Below, piece by piece: positions 43,815 to 52,785 of a DNA stretch of 64,000 bases. The translations under genes and the position numbers were made by a program. Source of the DNA: Marinobacter maroccanus (GTDB lineage Bacteria; Pseudomonadota; Gammaproteobacteria; Pseudomonadales; Oleiphilaceae). Each line of letters begins with the position of its first letter. Within the stretch, counting starts at the first letter, position 1. The stretch covers positions 102,664-166,663 of the forward strand of contig NZ_PSSX01000007.1 in assembly GCF_002933275.1 (NCBI RefSeq), given 5' to 3'. Under the pieces are notes generated by a model. The model was not told the origin of the DNA and made no database searches. It was given only the letters and a program-made list of their open reading frames with translations.

Positions 43815-44450
43815 TTGAGCCAGTTTATCGAGCCTCAACCGTTCCAGTCCCATCCTGATACCCTCTCACGCAGCGAACTTCGCAAGCGCCTCCGGCAGCA
43901 TCGGCGCGAACTGAATTTCGAGCAACAACAACAGGCTGCCGAGTATCTCGCTCTCAACCTGCTGAAGAATCCGGACCTGCACCGCGCGCGGCACATTGCC
44001 ATCTATCTGCCCAACGACGGCGAAATTGATCCCCATGCCTACCTCGACATCGCACGTCGCAAGGGCATCCGCTTCTACCTGCCGGTACTGCATCCGATTC
44101 ATGAAGGCCGGCTGGCTTTCAGCCCCTACTACGACGGCGTAGAACTCACCGCCAACCGGTTTGGCATCCCCGAGCCCGCGTTCAGCAAAGGCCTGCGACG
44201 CCCGGCCTGGGCACTGGATGCCGTACTGTTTCCGTTAGTAGGCTTTGACGAACAGGGCGGAAGACTGGGAATGGGAGGCGGGTTCTACGACAGGACCTTT
44301 GCTTTCAGCCGTATACGGCCAAGACTGGCGCCGAAACTGATTGGCCTGGCCCATGATTTCCAGAAGGTCAAGAAGCTGCCAATAGAGCCCTGGGATGTGC
44401 CCCTGCACAGCGTGGTAACCGATAAGCGACGTTACCGGTTCAGCGGCTGA
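43815..44450 (+). CDS. ygfA: 5-formyltetrahydrofolate cyclo-ligase
   Basis: The 211-residue enzyme converts 5-formyl-THF to methenyl-THF with ATP. Family motifs are RSELRKRLRQHRREL, FPLVGFDEQGGRLGMGGGFYDR and the C-terminal PLHSVVTDKR. The start is probably the TTG at 43815 with GGGAAG upstream; a frame opening at 43767 would lie within the 6S RNA. The 3' end overlaps a small convergent ORF by 19 bp. Confidence 0.92.
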   Translation: MSQFIEPQPFQSHPDTLSRSELRKRLRQHRRELNFEQQQQAAEYLALNLLKNPDLHRARHIAIYLPNDGEIDPHAYLDIARRKGIRFYLPVLHPIHEGRLAFSPYYDGVELTANRFGIPEPAFSKGLRRPAWALDAVLFPLVGFDEQGGRLGMGGGFYDRTFAFSRIRPRLAPKLIGLAHDFQKVKKLPIEPWDVPLHSVVTDKRRYRFSG

Positions 44451-44593
44451 CCCATCGCCTGGACAGAGCCAACAACGTTGAAAGCTCGTGCGCCTCTGTC
44501 TTCAGAGGCGTGGATGGATGTGAAACCAGTAATCACAAGGCCGATGGCAAAAATCAGCACAATGGCTTTGATGATGTCAGGCTTGCCGCCCAT
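44432..44593 (-). CDS. Small membrane protein, 53 residues
   Basis: An ATG at 44593 with GAGGA 9 nt upstream opens a 53-codon frame ending TAA at 44432. The N-terminus MGGKPDIIKAIVLIFAIGLV begins a membrane segment of about 17 residues, followed by a polar C-terminus (ITGFTSIHASEDRGARAFNV). It overlaps the end of ygfA on the opposite strand. No family is recognised. A perfect inverted repeat lies about 55 bp upstream of its start, which suggests its own regulation. Confidence 0.6.
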   Translation of the reverse strand: MGGKPDIIKAIVLIFAIGLVITGFTSIHASEDRGARAFNVVGSVQAMGQPLNR

Positions 44594-44645
44594 GGCTTCA
44601 GTTCCTCAAGATGCAGTTTTGAAAGTGTCGGGAAATCAGTGAGCT

Positions 44646-44663
44646 ATTCTTGACTTCAAGAAT
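44646..44663. promoter_or_regulatory. Palindromic operator-like site
   Basis: ATTCTTGA-CT-TCAAGAAT is a perfect 8-bp inverted repeat with a 2-bp spacer, in an AT-rich stretch 53 bp upstream of the 53-residue ORF. The size suits a dimeric regulator; which one is unknown. Confidence 0.5.
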
Positions 44664-44750
44664 CAGAGGAAAGATTAACACCTATCCTCATTTTTACAAT
44701 TTTTGACAGATTAAAATTAGGTAAGCTTTTCGATCGGCGCTCGGCCAGCA

Positions 44751-44850
44751 TCGGGTAGAGGCTTCCAAAACACGCTCCTTGCGGCACATCCATGTGGCGC
44801 TTGGGCTCCGCCATCCATGGCTCCGCACAGTTTTGGAAGCCTCTACCCGA
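44751..44850. repeat. Long palindromic repeat, copy 2
   Basis: A perfect 21-bp inverted repeat (arms 44751-44771 and 44830-44850) has a 58-bp interior. The inner part matches copy 1 at 15396-15582 (CCAAAACACGCTCCTT, GCGCTTGGGCTCCGCCATCC, GGCTCCGCACAGTTTTGG), while the outer arm sequence differs yet stays complementary. It ends 18 bp from the ilvA stop and may terminate ilvA. Confidence 0.88.
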
Positions 44851-44867
44851 CCCTGGCCTACTCCGAG

Positions 44868-46403
44868 TTAACTTGAACGCGCGTTACCCTGACCAAGAAA
44901 CAGCTGATAAGCCTCGTTGTCCGTCATGTTCTCGTAACGGAAGCCAACCTTATCCAGCATTTTCTCGAAGTCCTGCACTTCGTCGTCTTCCACCTGAGCA
45001 CCCAAAAGCACCCGGCTGTAGGCCGCACCGTGGTTGCGGTAATGGAACATGGAGATGTTCCAGCGAGTACCCAGTGACATCAGGAATTTCAGCAACGCCC
45101 CCGGGCGCTCCGGGAACTCGAACTGGAAGACCTTCTCGTTGGTGATGGTCGGCGCGTGACCGCCCACCATGTGGCGAATGTGCTGTTTGGCCAGGTCGCT
45201 GTCGGTCAGGTCGACCACCGAGTAGCCGCTCTCCCGCAACTCCTGAACCAGATCCTCGCGGCCATGGCCACCGGCCGCAATCTGGATGCCAACGAAAATC
45301 GTGGCGTTGGTGGCATCGGCGTAGCGGTAATTGAACTCGGTGATGCTGCGCTTGTGCAGGGCGTTGATGAAGGTCTTGAAGGCGCCCGGTTTCTCCGGAA
45401 TGGTCACGGCCAGGATCGCCTCGCGCTTCTCGCCCACTTCCGTGCGCTCGGAAATGTAGCGCAGGCGGTCGAAGTTCATGTTGGCACCGCTCAGGGTGGC
45501 AATCAGGTTTTCGTCCTCTACCTTCTCACGCTCGATGTATTTCTTGATGCCTGCCACGCCGAGGGCACCGGCCGGCTCGGCGATGGAGCGGGTGTCCTCG
45601 AAAACATCCTTGATGGCAGCGCAGATTTCGTCGGTGGACACGGTGATCACCTCGTCCACGTGATCCTTGCAGATTTCCCAGGGATACTTGCCGATCTGCT
45701 TGACCGCCACGCCGTCGGCAAAGATGCCCACCTCGTCCAGCACCACCCGTTTGCCCGCCTTCAGGGCAGCCTGCAGGCAGTTGGAGTCCTCGGGCTCAAC
45801 ACCGATCACCTTGATCTCCGGGCGAAGGTACTTGATGTAAGCGGCCATGCCAGCAATCAGCCCGCCGCCGCCAACGCAGATAAAGATGGCGTGGATCGGC
45901 TTGCTGAACTGCCACATGATCTCCATGGCCACCGTGCCCTGGCCGGCGATCACATCGGGATCATCGTACGGCGGAATGTAGGTGTAGCCGTGCTTTGCGA
46001 TCAACTCCTGAGCGTGGGCGGCCGCCTCGTCGAAGGCATCGCCTTTGAGAACCACTTTGGCACCATGATCCCGCACCGAACGCACTTTGATCTCAGGTGT
46101 GGTCTGCGGCATCACAATCACCGCCTTGATCCCCAGGTTCTTGGCTGCCAGCGCAACACCCTGAGCATGGTTGCCGGCGGAGGCACAGATCACTCCCTTG
46201 GCCTTCTGCTCCTCGGAAAGCTGTGCAATCCGGTTATAGGCACCGCGAATCTTGAAGGAAAACACCGGCTGAAGGTCTTCACGCTTGAGCAGAATATTGT
46301 TGCCAAAGCGCTTGGACAGACTACGGGCTTCAGTCAGGGGTGTTTCGATGGCCACGTCATAGACGCGCGCATCGAGAATCTTCTTGATGTAGCGTTGCGG
46401 CAT
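44868..46403 (-). CDS. ilvA: Threonine ammonia-lyase (biosynthetic) IlvA
   Basis: The 511-residue PLP enzyme deaminates threonine to 2-oxobutanoate, the first step of isoleucine synthesis. The PLP lysine is in FSFKIRGAYNRI, the serine/glycine phosphate loop in VGGGGLIAGMAAYI. Two ACT-like domains follow (ILAVTIPEKPGAFKTFINAL and QFEFPERPGALLKFLMSLG), the architecture of the isoleucine-inhibited biosynthetic form. It is divergent from rpiA, as in E. coli-like genomes and Pseudomonas. Confidence 0.97.
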   Translation of the reverse strand: MPQRYIKKILDARVYDVAIETPLTEARSLSKRFGNNILLKREDLQPVFSFKIRGAYNRIAQLSEEQKAKGVICASAGNHAQGVALAAKNLGIKAVIVMPQTTPEIKVRSVRDHGAKVVLKGDAFDEAAAHAQELIAKHGYTYIPPYDDPDVIAGQGTVAMEIMWQFSKPIHAIFICVGGGGLIAGMAAYIKYLRPEIKVIGVEPEDSNCLQAALKAGKRVVLDEVGIFADGVAVKQIGKYPWEICKDHVDEVITVSTDEICAAIKDVFEDTRSIAEPAGALGVAGIKKYIEREKVEDENLIATLSGANMNFDRLRYISERTEVGEKREAILAVTIPEKPGAFKTFINALHKRSITEFNYRYADATNATIFVGIQIAAGGHGREDLVQELRESGYSVVDLTDSDLAKQHIRHMVGGHAPTITNEKVFQFEFPERPGALLKFLMSLGTRWNISMFHYRNHGAAYSRVLLGAQVEDDEVQDFEKMLDKVGFRYENMTDNEAYQLFLGQGNARSS

Positions 46404-46554
46404 AGCAGTTCCGGCTTCTGGTTGGTGTGTGAGTGATGGCTGGCTGAGAAAAACCCACAGTGTAGAAAGTTTGCACGGCAGCCGTCTATAAGCAGAGGGC
46501 GCTTAAGCGTTATAATCCGTCCAAAGCCAACCTGATTTGCAGCCGGAGCCCCAG

Positions 46555-47235
46555 ATGACCCAGGACGAACTGAAAAAAGCCGTCGCCAAAGCCGCCATTG
46601 ACTACATCGCCCCCCGCCTCGATAGCGAGAGCGTGATTGGTGTTGGCACCGGCAGCACGGCCAATTTCTTCATCGACATGCTCGCGGAATTGAAAACCGA
46701 GTTCGACGGCGCCGTTGCCAGCTCGGAAGCCACCGCCGAGCGCCTGAAAAGCCACGGCATTCCGGTGTACGATCTCAACAGCGCCGGTGAGCTTGAGTTC
46801 TACGTGGATGGCGCCGATGAAACCAACGAACGCCTGGAACTGATCAAGGGTGGCGGCGCTGCACTGACCCGGGAAAAGATCGTGGCAGCGGTGGCCAAAA
46901 CCTTCATCTGCATTGCCGATGATTCCAAGATGGTCGGCATTCTGGGCAACTTCCCCCTGCCCGTGGAAGTCATCCCCATGGCCCGCAGCCATGTTGGCCG
47001 GGAGGTTGTGAAACTGGGGGGCGACCCGGTTTACCGGGAAGGCGTTGTCACCGATAACGGCAATATCATTATCGATGTCCACAACATGGATATTTCCCAA
47101 CCGATCCGGGTGGAAGAGCAGCTCAACAATATCGTCGGCGTGGTCACCAATGGCCTGTTCGCCCGCCGCCGCGCGGATCTGCTGCTGCTGGGAACCAAAG
47201 ACGGCGTGAAAAGCATATCGAGCGAAGGCGCCTGA
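46555..47235 (+). CDS. rpiA: Ribose-5-phosphate isomerase A
   Basis: The 226-residue pentose-phosphate enzyme interconverts ribose-5-phosphate and ribulose-5-phosphate. Motifs [13 protein letters not shown] (phosphate loop), YVDGADETN (catalytic Asp) and [12 protein letters not shown] are present. The ATG at 46555 follows CCGGAG; TATAAT at 46511-46516 is a probable -10 element. A strong terminator follows. Confidence 0.96.
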   Translation: MTQDELKKAVAKAAIDYIAPRLDSESVIGVGTGSTANFFIDMLAELKTEFDGAVASSEATAERLKSHGIPVYDLNSAGELEFYVDGADETNERLELIKGGGAALTREKIVAAVAKTFICIADDSKMVGILGNFPLPVEVIPMARSHVGREVVKLGGDPVYREGVVTDNGNIIIDVHNMDISQPIRVEEQLNNIVGVVTNGLFARRRADLLLLGTKDGVKSISSEGA

Positions 47236-47262
47236 CCGGCTCCTGTCGCTCGTCGACTGTCG

Positions 47263-47290
47263 AAGCTGGCCTTTCGGGCCAGCTTTTTTA
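47263..47290 (+). terminator. rpiA terminator
   Basis: AAGCTGGCC and GGCCAGCTT form a 9-bp stem with loop TTTCG, followed by a T-run (six consecutive T counting the stem end). Confidence 0.9.
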
Positions 47291-47381
47291 TTGCCTGGCG
47301 CACCAAAAACCAAGCGCTTGCTTGGTAGCAATATTTGGGCGACACTGCTCTGCATTGATTCCGATCAGAGGGAGCGTCACC

Positions 47382-48521
47382 GTGTCCGATTATTTCAACG
47401 AAACCCACCAGCAGGTCCGCGCGACCGCCCGAAAGTTCATCGAAACCCACGTGCTGCCGCACATCGACGACTGGGAAGAGGCGGGTGAATTTCCCCGGGA
47501 TCTCTATAAGAAAGCCGGCGATGCAGGTTTGCTGGGCATTGGTTTTCCCGACACCTTGGGCGGCATCGGAGAAGGCGACATCTTTCTGAAAGTGGCAGTC
47601 TCCGAAGAGCTGATGCGTTCCACCTCCGGCGGCCTGGTGGCCGGCCTCGGTTCCCTGGATATCGGACTGCCGCCGGTCGCCAAATGGGCAAAGAAGGAAA
47701 TCCGGGAACAGATCGTGCCGCCGGTTCTGCGGGGCGAAAAGATCGCCGCCCTCGCGGTCACAGAACCCGGCGGTGGTTCCGACGTCGCCAACCTGAAAAC
47801 CCGGGCAGTCCGGGACGGCGACCATTACATCGTCAACGGCAGCAAAACCTTCATCACCAGCGGCATGCGCGCTGACCACTACACCGTCGCCGTGCGCACA
47901 GGCGGCGAAGGCCACGGTGGCATCAGCCTGTTGCTCATCGACCGGGGCATGCCCGGATTCTCCACCGGCAAGAAACTGCGCAAAATGGGCTGGTGGGCCA
48001 GCGATACCGCCGAGCTGTTTTTCGAGGACTGCCGTGTCCCGGCGGACCGCCTGATCGGCGCCGAAAATGCCGGCTTCATCGCCATCATGAGCAACTTCCT
48101 GTTCGAGCGCCTCAGCCTGGCCATCATGGCCTACATGACCGCTCAAATCGCCTACGAGGCTGCCCTGGAATACACCCAACAACGCAAGGCGTTCGGCCGC
48201 AACATTGCCGGTTTCCAGGTGACCCGCCACAAGCTGGTGGATATGGCCACCCAGATCGACGTGGCCCGGGAATACACCTACCGCTGTGCCGCCCTGATGC
48301 AGGCGGGCAAGAACCCCATCAAGGAAGTGGCCATGGCCAAGAACTTCTCGGTGGATGTCTGCGAAAAGGTCACCCGGGAAGCGGTGCAGTTGTTCGGCGG
48401 CATGGGGTATATGCGGGAAACCGTGGTCGAGCGCCTCTATCGGGATGCCAAGATTCTCTCGATTGGTGGCGGCACCACCGAAATCATGAAAGAACTCATT
48501 GCCAAGCAGATCAAGCTCTGA
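47382..48521 (+). CDS. Acyl-CoA dehydrogenase, long-chain-type
   Basis: The 379-residue flavoprotein removes hydrogens from acyl-CoA. Family blocks are ALAVTEPGGGSDVANLKT, ITSGMRADHYTVAVRTGG, QLFGGMGYMRETVVERLYRD and GGTTEIMKELIAKQI. The position of the usual catalytic Glu (YEGT) reads GGGT, as in long-chain and isovaleryl enzymes, where the Glu lies earlier; here FLFERLSLA is the probable site. The GTG at 47382 has GAGGGAG upstream. It is monocistronic, so beta-oxidation of fatty acids or branched acyl-CoA are both possible. Confidence 0.9.
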   Translation: MSDYFNETHQQVRATARKFIETHVLPHIDDWEEAGEFPRDLYKKAGDAGLLGIGFPDTLGGIGEGDIFLKVAVSEELMRSTSGGLVAGLGSLDIGLPPVAKWAKKEIREQIVPPVLRGEKIAALAVTEPGGGSDVANLKTRAVRDGDHYIVNGSKTFITSGMRADHYTVAVRTGGEGHGGISLLLIDRGMPGFSTGKKLRKMGWWASDTAELFFEDCRVPADRLIGAENAGFIAIMSNFLFERLSLAIMAYMTAQIAYEAALEYTQQRKAFGRNIAGFQVTRHKLVDMATQIDVAREYTYRCAALMQAGKNPIKEVAMAKNFSVDVCEKVTREAVQLFGGMGYMRETVVERLYRDAKILSIGGGTTEIMKELIAKQIKL

Positions 48522-48596
48522 GCTGTGGATTCCGCGTTCGTCCTCTTGTCCTGACCCAGCCTGCTGGGTTTTGGTGGCGGGGCATGTCAGTGGCTG

Positions 48597-48777
48597 TTCC
48601 AAAACACGCTACGAGCACGTCCATGTGCGCTTGTTTCGGGTTTACTTCAACGACTTTCCTCAAAGGTTCGGGCGGGTATCTGGCGGGACCTTCCGAAAAC
48701 GTGGAGCGCCAGGGATGGCGCGACCGAGCCCTACAGGGACGTATTCACGGGCGTTTTTCGGAAGGTCCCGCCAGATA
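48597..48777. repeat. Composite palindromic repeat region
   Basis: The 399-bp gap 48522-48920 holds a fragment like the long palindromic repeat (TTCCAAAACACGCT at 48599-48612) and then a near-perfect inverted repeat: TATCTGGCGGGACCTTCCGA (from 48677) against TCGGAAGGTCCCGCCAGATA (to 48777). The interior has GGAGCGCCAGGGATGGCGCG. No ORF of merit lies here; the remaining bases before 48920 should hold the ppa promoter. Confidence 0.82.
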
Positions 48778-48920
48778 GCCGCGTGCACCAAAGCCCGGAC
48801 AGAAAGACCAAAAACCAACGACCAAGGTTTAGTTTCGAACTGCAGGAGACTCCCGTATAATTGCGCCCACTTTTTAACCGCAGTTAAACGTACCTTTAAA
48901 CGTACCAGGAAGGATCGCAC

Positions 48921-49448
48921 ATGCAATTCGACAACATCCCCGCAGGCAAGAACCCGCCTGAAGACATCTACGTTGCTATCGAAATCCCGGCCAACAGCTC
49001 CCCGGTGAAGTACGAACTGGACAAAGACATGGGCGCCCTGCTGGTAGACCGCTTCATGGCGACCCCGATGTTCTACCCGGCCAACTATGGCTTCATCCCC
49101 CACACCCTGGCCGACGACGGTGACCCCCTGGACGTGCTGGTTGTGACCCCCTACCCGATCCAGGCCGGCTCCGTGATTCGCTGCCGCCCGGTGGGTGTTC
49201 TGAACATGGAAGACGAAGCCGGTGGCGATGCCAAGCTGGTTGCGGTTCCCCATGACAAGCTGACCACCACCTACCACGACGTCAAGGAAATCGACGATCT
49301 GCCCGAGCTACTGCGCGACCAGATCAAGCATTTCTTCGAGAACTACAAGACCCTTGAGCCGGGCAAGTGGGTGAAGGTGCAAGGCTGGGACAACGCCGAC
49401 GCCGCCAGAAAAGCCATCGTGGATTCCGTGAACGCCTATAAAGGCTGA
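48921..49448 (+). CDS. ppa: Inorganic pyrophosphatase
   Basis: The 175-residue family I soluble pyrophosphatase hydrolyses PPi from biosynthesis. The signature [10 protein letters not shown] carries the magnesium-binding aspartates; [16 protein letters not shown] and [12 protein letters not shown] are also conserved. AGGAAGGA lies upstream of the ATG. A strong terminator follows. Confidence 0.97.
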   Translation: MQFDNIPAGKNPPEDIYVAIEIPANSSPVKYELDKDMGALLVDRFMATPMFYPANYGFIPHTLADDGDPLDVLVVTPYPIQAGSVIRCRPVGVLNMEDEAGGDAKLVAVPHDKLTTTYHDVKEIDDLPELLRDQIKHFFENYKTLEPGKWVKVQGWDNADAARKAIVDSVNAYKG

Positions 49449-49468
49449 GCCGGACTTTTCATGGCATT

Positions 49469-49502
49469 AAAAAACCGGGCGCTCGCGCGCCCGGTTTTTT
49501 TG
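49469..49502. terminator. Bidirectional terminator between ppa and the DUF2333 gene
   Basis: AAAAAACCGGGCGC and GCGCCCGGTTTTTT form a perfect stem with a TCGC loop. A and T tracts on both sides let it serve both convergent genes. Confidence 0.92.
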
Positions 49503-49526
49503 TGTCTGGATGAACCCTGGCTGATA

Positions 49527-50579
49527 TCAGCCCCGGGACAGCAGATCCCGCATGTCACTGATCGCGGAATTGGCCCGGGAAAGGTAAGCGGCCATGGTCA
49601 GTGAATGGTTGGCCAGTACACCAAAGCCACTGCCATTCAGTATGACCGGGCTCCACATTTCGCCCTGGGCACCTTCCAGCTCGATGATTACCTGCCGCAC
49701 GCTGGCCATGGCATTCTTGTCCTGGAGTACTTTCCGGAAATCCACTTCAATCGCCCGAAAGATGTGCAGAAGCGCCCAGGCACTGCCTCGGGCCTCATAG
49801 AAAACGTCATCGATTTTTGTCCACGCCGTCTTTACATCTTCTCCGGTCGCTTCCTCAGCGAGAGGATCACCGGAGTTCATGGTGACCACCGAGTCTGATA
49901 CCGAAGCCTTGCCAACGCTCTCACCAAGCGTACGGGACAAACTTCCGAGGCGGGTCTCCAGATCCGCCAGCCAGTTGCTCAGGTTGTCCGCTCGGGCGAA
50001 AAACTGGGCGTCAGCCTGCTCCGGGCTCGACAGCCGGTCAAGGTAACGTTTGAGAGCGGTGATGCCCCGACGGTACTCCGCCTCGGTAGACGGAATTGCC
50101 CAGCTTTCACTGTCGAAGTGGAACTGAGGCTCGGCAATAATCAGATCCTTGTCTTCCGCGGACTGGCTCTGGGAGCGGCTGATGTCTTTACGCATAGCCC
50201 GTGAGAGGTCCCGGAGCTGGACCAGCACGCCATATTCCCAGTTAGGCATGTTGTCCAGCCACAACCCCGGCGGGAAAATATCGTTGGAGATATAGCCACC
50301 AGGCTTGTCGAGCAGGGTTTCGGCAACACGGATCATGGTCACCGTGGTGGCGAACCCGGTAATGGGCTCTCGCTCCATGGAGTTGGCAACCGAGCGGGTG
50401 TGTTCGCGCACCGAGAAGGTGTCCGGCTCGCTGCTCCAGATCATGCCAAGCACCAACGCCACCAACAGGTAGATCACAACCAACGCCAGAATCAGTTTAC
50501 CGATTACGCCGCTGCCACCGGCATAATCCTGAACATCGTCTTTCTTGTCCTTGAAGTACTGTCTGATTTTGCCTGGCAT
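49527..50579 (-). CDS. DUF2333 family membrane protein
   Basis: The 350-residue protein has one N-terminal membrane segment (LILALVVIYLLVALVLGMIW) and a large periplasmic helical domain. DUF2333 is found in marine and pseudomonad gammaproteobacteria; its function is unknown. The ATG at 50579 has AGGGGA upstream and lies 7 bp after the stop of the LapD-like gene, so the two form an operon and may act together at the inner membrane. Confidence 0.88.
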   Translation of the reverse strand: MPGKIRQYFKDKKDDVQDYAGGSGVIGKLILALVVIYLLVALVLGMIWSSEPDTFSVREHTRSVANSMEREPITGFATTVTMIRVAETLLDKPGGYISNDIFPPGLWLDNMPNWEYGVLVQLRDLSRAMRKDISRSQSQSAEDKDLIIAEPQFHFDSESWAIPSTEAEYRRGITALKRYLDRLSSPEQADAQFFARADNLSNWLADLETRLGSLSRTLGESVGKASVSDSVVTMNSGDPLAEEATGEDVKTAWTKIDDVFYEARGSAWALLHIFRAIEVDFRKVLQDKNAMASVRQVIIELEGAQGEMWSPVILNGSGFGVLANHSLTMAAYLSRANSAISDMRDLLSRG

Positions 50580-50586
50580 ATGACTT

Positions 50587-52587
50587 TTAATCCCCTGTCT
50601 GTTGGTTGTCAGCGGCAAACGGCCGGCCAAGATGGTAACCCATGGCTCCGTCGATACCCAGTTTACAGAGTACCGAGTATTCCGCGGCAGTTTCCACTCC
50701 TGTGGCAAACACTTTCACGCCACGGCTGTGTGCGATGGCCACCACGGACTCGATATAGAAGCGGTTATCTTCGTGGGTGTCGATATCGTGAATGAAGCTG
50801 TTATCGATACGCAGGCCCTGAAACCTCAGATTTCTCAGGTAACTGAAAGGCACGCCCCCAACGCCAAAGCGGTCGACCAGTACCGGAACCCCCAGACGCC
50901 CCAGCGCCCTGACCAGCAAGCCCACCGCTGTGCGGTGGTGGTGGATGGCCTGCTCGGAAATGCCTATCCAGAGATTACGGGCCAGTGAACCGGCTTGCTG
51001 AAGCTGCTCAAGCAAGTCCGTACGAAAGGTCTCGCTGGCCACGGAGGCGTTACCGAGCGAGACAGCCAGTGGCTGATCCGGCAAATCCTTCAAGCGATCA
51101 AGTACCCGCTGAACCAGCAGGCGATCAATATCGGAAATCAGCCCGAAACGCTCGGCCATTGGCACGAAGGTGCCTGCCTTCAAAGCGCCTTCGGCGGAAT
51201 CAATACGGGAGAACACCTGATGGTAAACCGGCATGAGCCGGCCTTCGTTGACCATGGGCTGGAGCCAAAGCGAAAGTGTCTGCTGGCGAATCGCCTGGCT
51301 GATGATCACCCGCCAGGTTTCCAGATTGTGATGGCCATCCTTCTCGGGATCGGCCAGGTGACAGCCCGTCCCATTGCTGCTCTGGGCGGTCCGTAACGCC
51401 TCATCCGCAGCCGCCATGAGATCACGTGCGCCGCGGCCTTCCAGCGTTCTGGCCATCCCGGCATGTACGGCGGTATCCATGGGTGCGGCAAGATCTGAAT
51501 AAACCCCGTCGAGGTCATTTACCAGTTGCCGACACCAGACTCCTGCGTCGGCCGGCATCACGCCGGGCAGGAAAACGGCAAACTCGGCCCCGGTCCTGCG
51601 CCCGGCAAAGGACCCGGCATGCTGCATGACGAAATCGGCAATCACCGTCGCTACTCGCAGCAGCAACCGGTCGGCTTCGCTCCGGCCATAGGCCTGGTTA
51701 TAACCGGAAAAATCCGCAAGCTGAATCAGCATGAGAATCCCGGGCGCGGCCTTTTCCTCGGATTCCACTTCCACTTTCAGGCGCTGGTCGAAGGCACTCC
51801 GGCTGGCCAGCCCGGTGACCGAATCCTCGTTATTGACCCGCCGCAGGTGCTGAATGAGTTTGGCCTGCCCTTCGAAAAGCTGGCCCAGATCATCCGCCAT
51901 CTGGTTCATGGCGTCAGTCACCTGGTTGATTTCACGGGTCGACTTGATGGAAACCCGCCTCCTGAAATCCCTCTGGCCCAGGGCTTTTGCCTGATCCTCA
52001 AGAGCATGCAGCGGGCGTAGGGTGCGGCGAAGCAGGAGGAAGACGGCAAATAGTCCGATTCCCCCGATGACCGCAGTACTGGCAGTCAGCCCGATGGTGA
52101 TTCGCCAGAGATCTTCGTAGGCTCGACCGGGGTGGCTGATTACCTGAACCGTCCCGAGGCGGCTCCAGCCGCGGACCACTTCTGCCTCGGCTACCGGCAG
52201 AGGAAGATCCGCAAAAGAACGGAACCAGGAGGGTACAGCCACCTCATTGAGGGTCATGGCGCGCCCGGCAACCTGGTCGCCCTGATGATTCAGGTAGCTC
52301 ACTGAAAGGTATCGTCCACTATCGAACACCGCGTCAATCAGTGAGGCCGAGGCGACCGGGTCACGGCCGTCAATGGCATTGGAAAGGGACAAACCGATGG
52401 CCGTCGCCCCGTCACGGGCATGACCCGCCAACTGGTCCGAGACATAATCCCGGAAATACCCGTAGCTGGTAATGAAAACCGCCCCCAGCAGGGCCACCAG
52501 CAAACTTCCAGTCAACACCAGAAGCATGGTTCGCAGGGTTACCACACCCTTCTGCTTGCGCTTTATGGGGATTTGCTTCCGTGCCAT
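50587..52587 (-). CDS. LapD-like c-di-GMP receptor with degenerate GGDEF and EAL domains
   Basis: The 666-residue inner-membrane protein has, in order, a membrane helix (TMLLVLTGSLLVALLGAVFI), a LapD/MoxY periplasmic domain (GATAIGLSLSNAIDGRDPVA, SWF near residue 120), a second helix, a HAMP, a GGDEF domain with RRTGAEFAVF instead of GGEEF, and an EAL domain with VYHQVF in place of EAL and DRFG in place of DDFG. Both enzymes should be inactive, as in LapD, which binds c-di-GMP and controls the protease LapG. No lapG or adhesin gene is adjacent. GGAG precedes the ATG. It is divergent from an active-looking diguanylate cyclase. Confidence 0.9.
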   Translation of the reverse strand: MARKQIPIKRKQKGVVTLRTMLLVLTGSLLVALLGAVFITSYGYFRDYVSDQLAGHARDGATAIGLSLSNAIDGRDPVASASLIDAVFDSGRYLSVSYLNHQGDQVAGRAMTLNEVAVPSWFRSFADLPLPVAEAEVVRGWSRLGTVQVISHPGRAYEDLWRITIGLTASTAVIGGIGLFAVFLLLRRTLRPLHALEDQAKALGQRDFRRRVSIKSTREINQVTDAMNQMADDLGQLFEGQAKLIQHLRRVNNEDSVTGLASRSAFDQRLKVEVESEEKAAPGILMLIQLADFSGYNQAYGRSEADRLLLRVATVIADFVMQHAGSFAGRRTGAEFAVFLPGVMPADAGVWCRQLVNDLDGVYSDLAAPMDTAVHAGMARTLEGRGARDLMAAADEALRTAQSSNGTGCHLADPEKDGHHNLETWRVIISQAIRQQTLSLWLQPMVNEGRLMPVYHQVFSRIDSAEGALKAGTFVPMAERFGLISDIDRLLVQRVLDRLKDLPDQPLAVSLGNASVASETFRTDLLEQLQQAGSLARNLWIGISEQAIHHHRTAVGLLVRALGRLGVPVLVDRFGVGGVPFSYLRNLRFQGLRIDNSFIHDIDTHEDNRFYIESVVAIAHSRGVKVFATGVETAAEYSVLCKLGIDGAMGYHLGRPFAADNQQTGD

Positions 52588-52785
52588 GGGGAGCTTCTCC
52601 GGATTGGCTGTGAGCCAGCCGGCCAGGTGATTGTGACCTGCACCGCAGAGTTGACAAACATTTACATAGCGCTACCTACGCCGACAACATTAAACACTAT
52701 AGACTCTGCAAAAGGACTAAGGTTGAAAAATCGTCCGCACCGGGGAAGGACGACCAATAACGAAAAAGAGACAGGCCCGAGCAAC

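Noticed and set aside
47031..48602. Long open frame antisense to acyl-CoA dehydrogenase
   Set aside because: It crosses the rpiA terminator and is antisense to a recognised enzyme; product has no family features.
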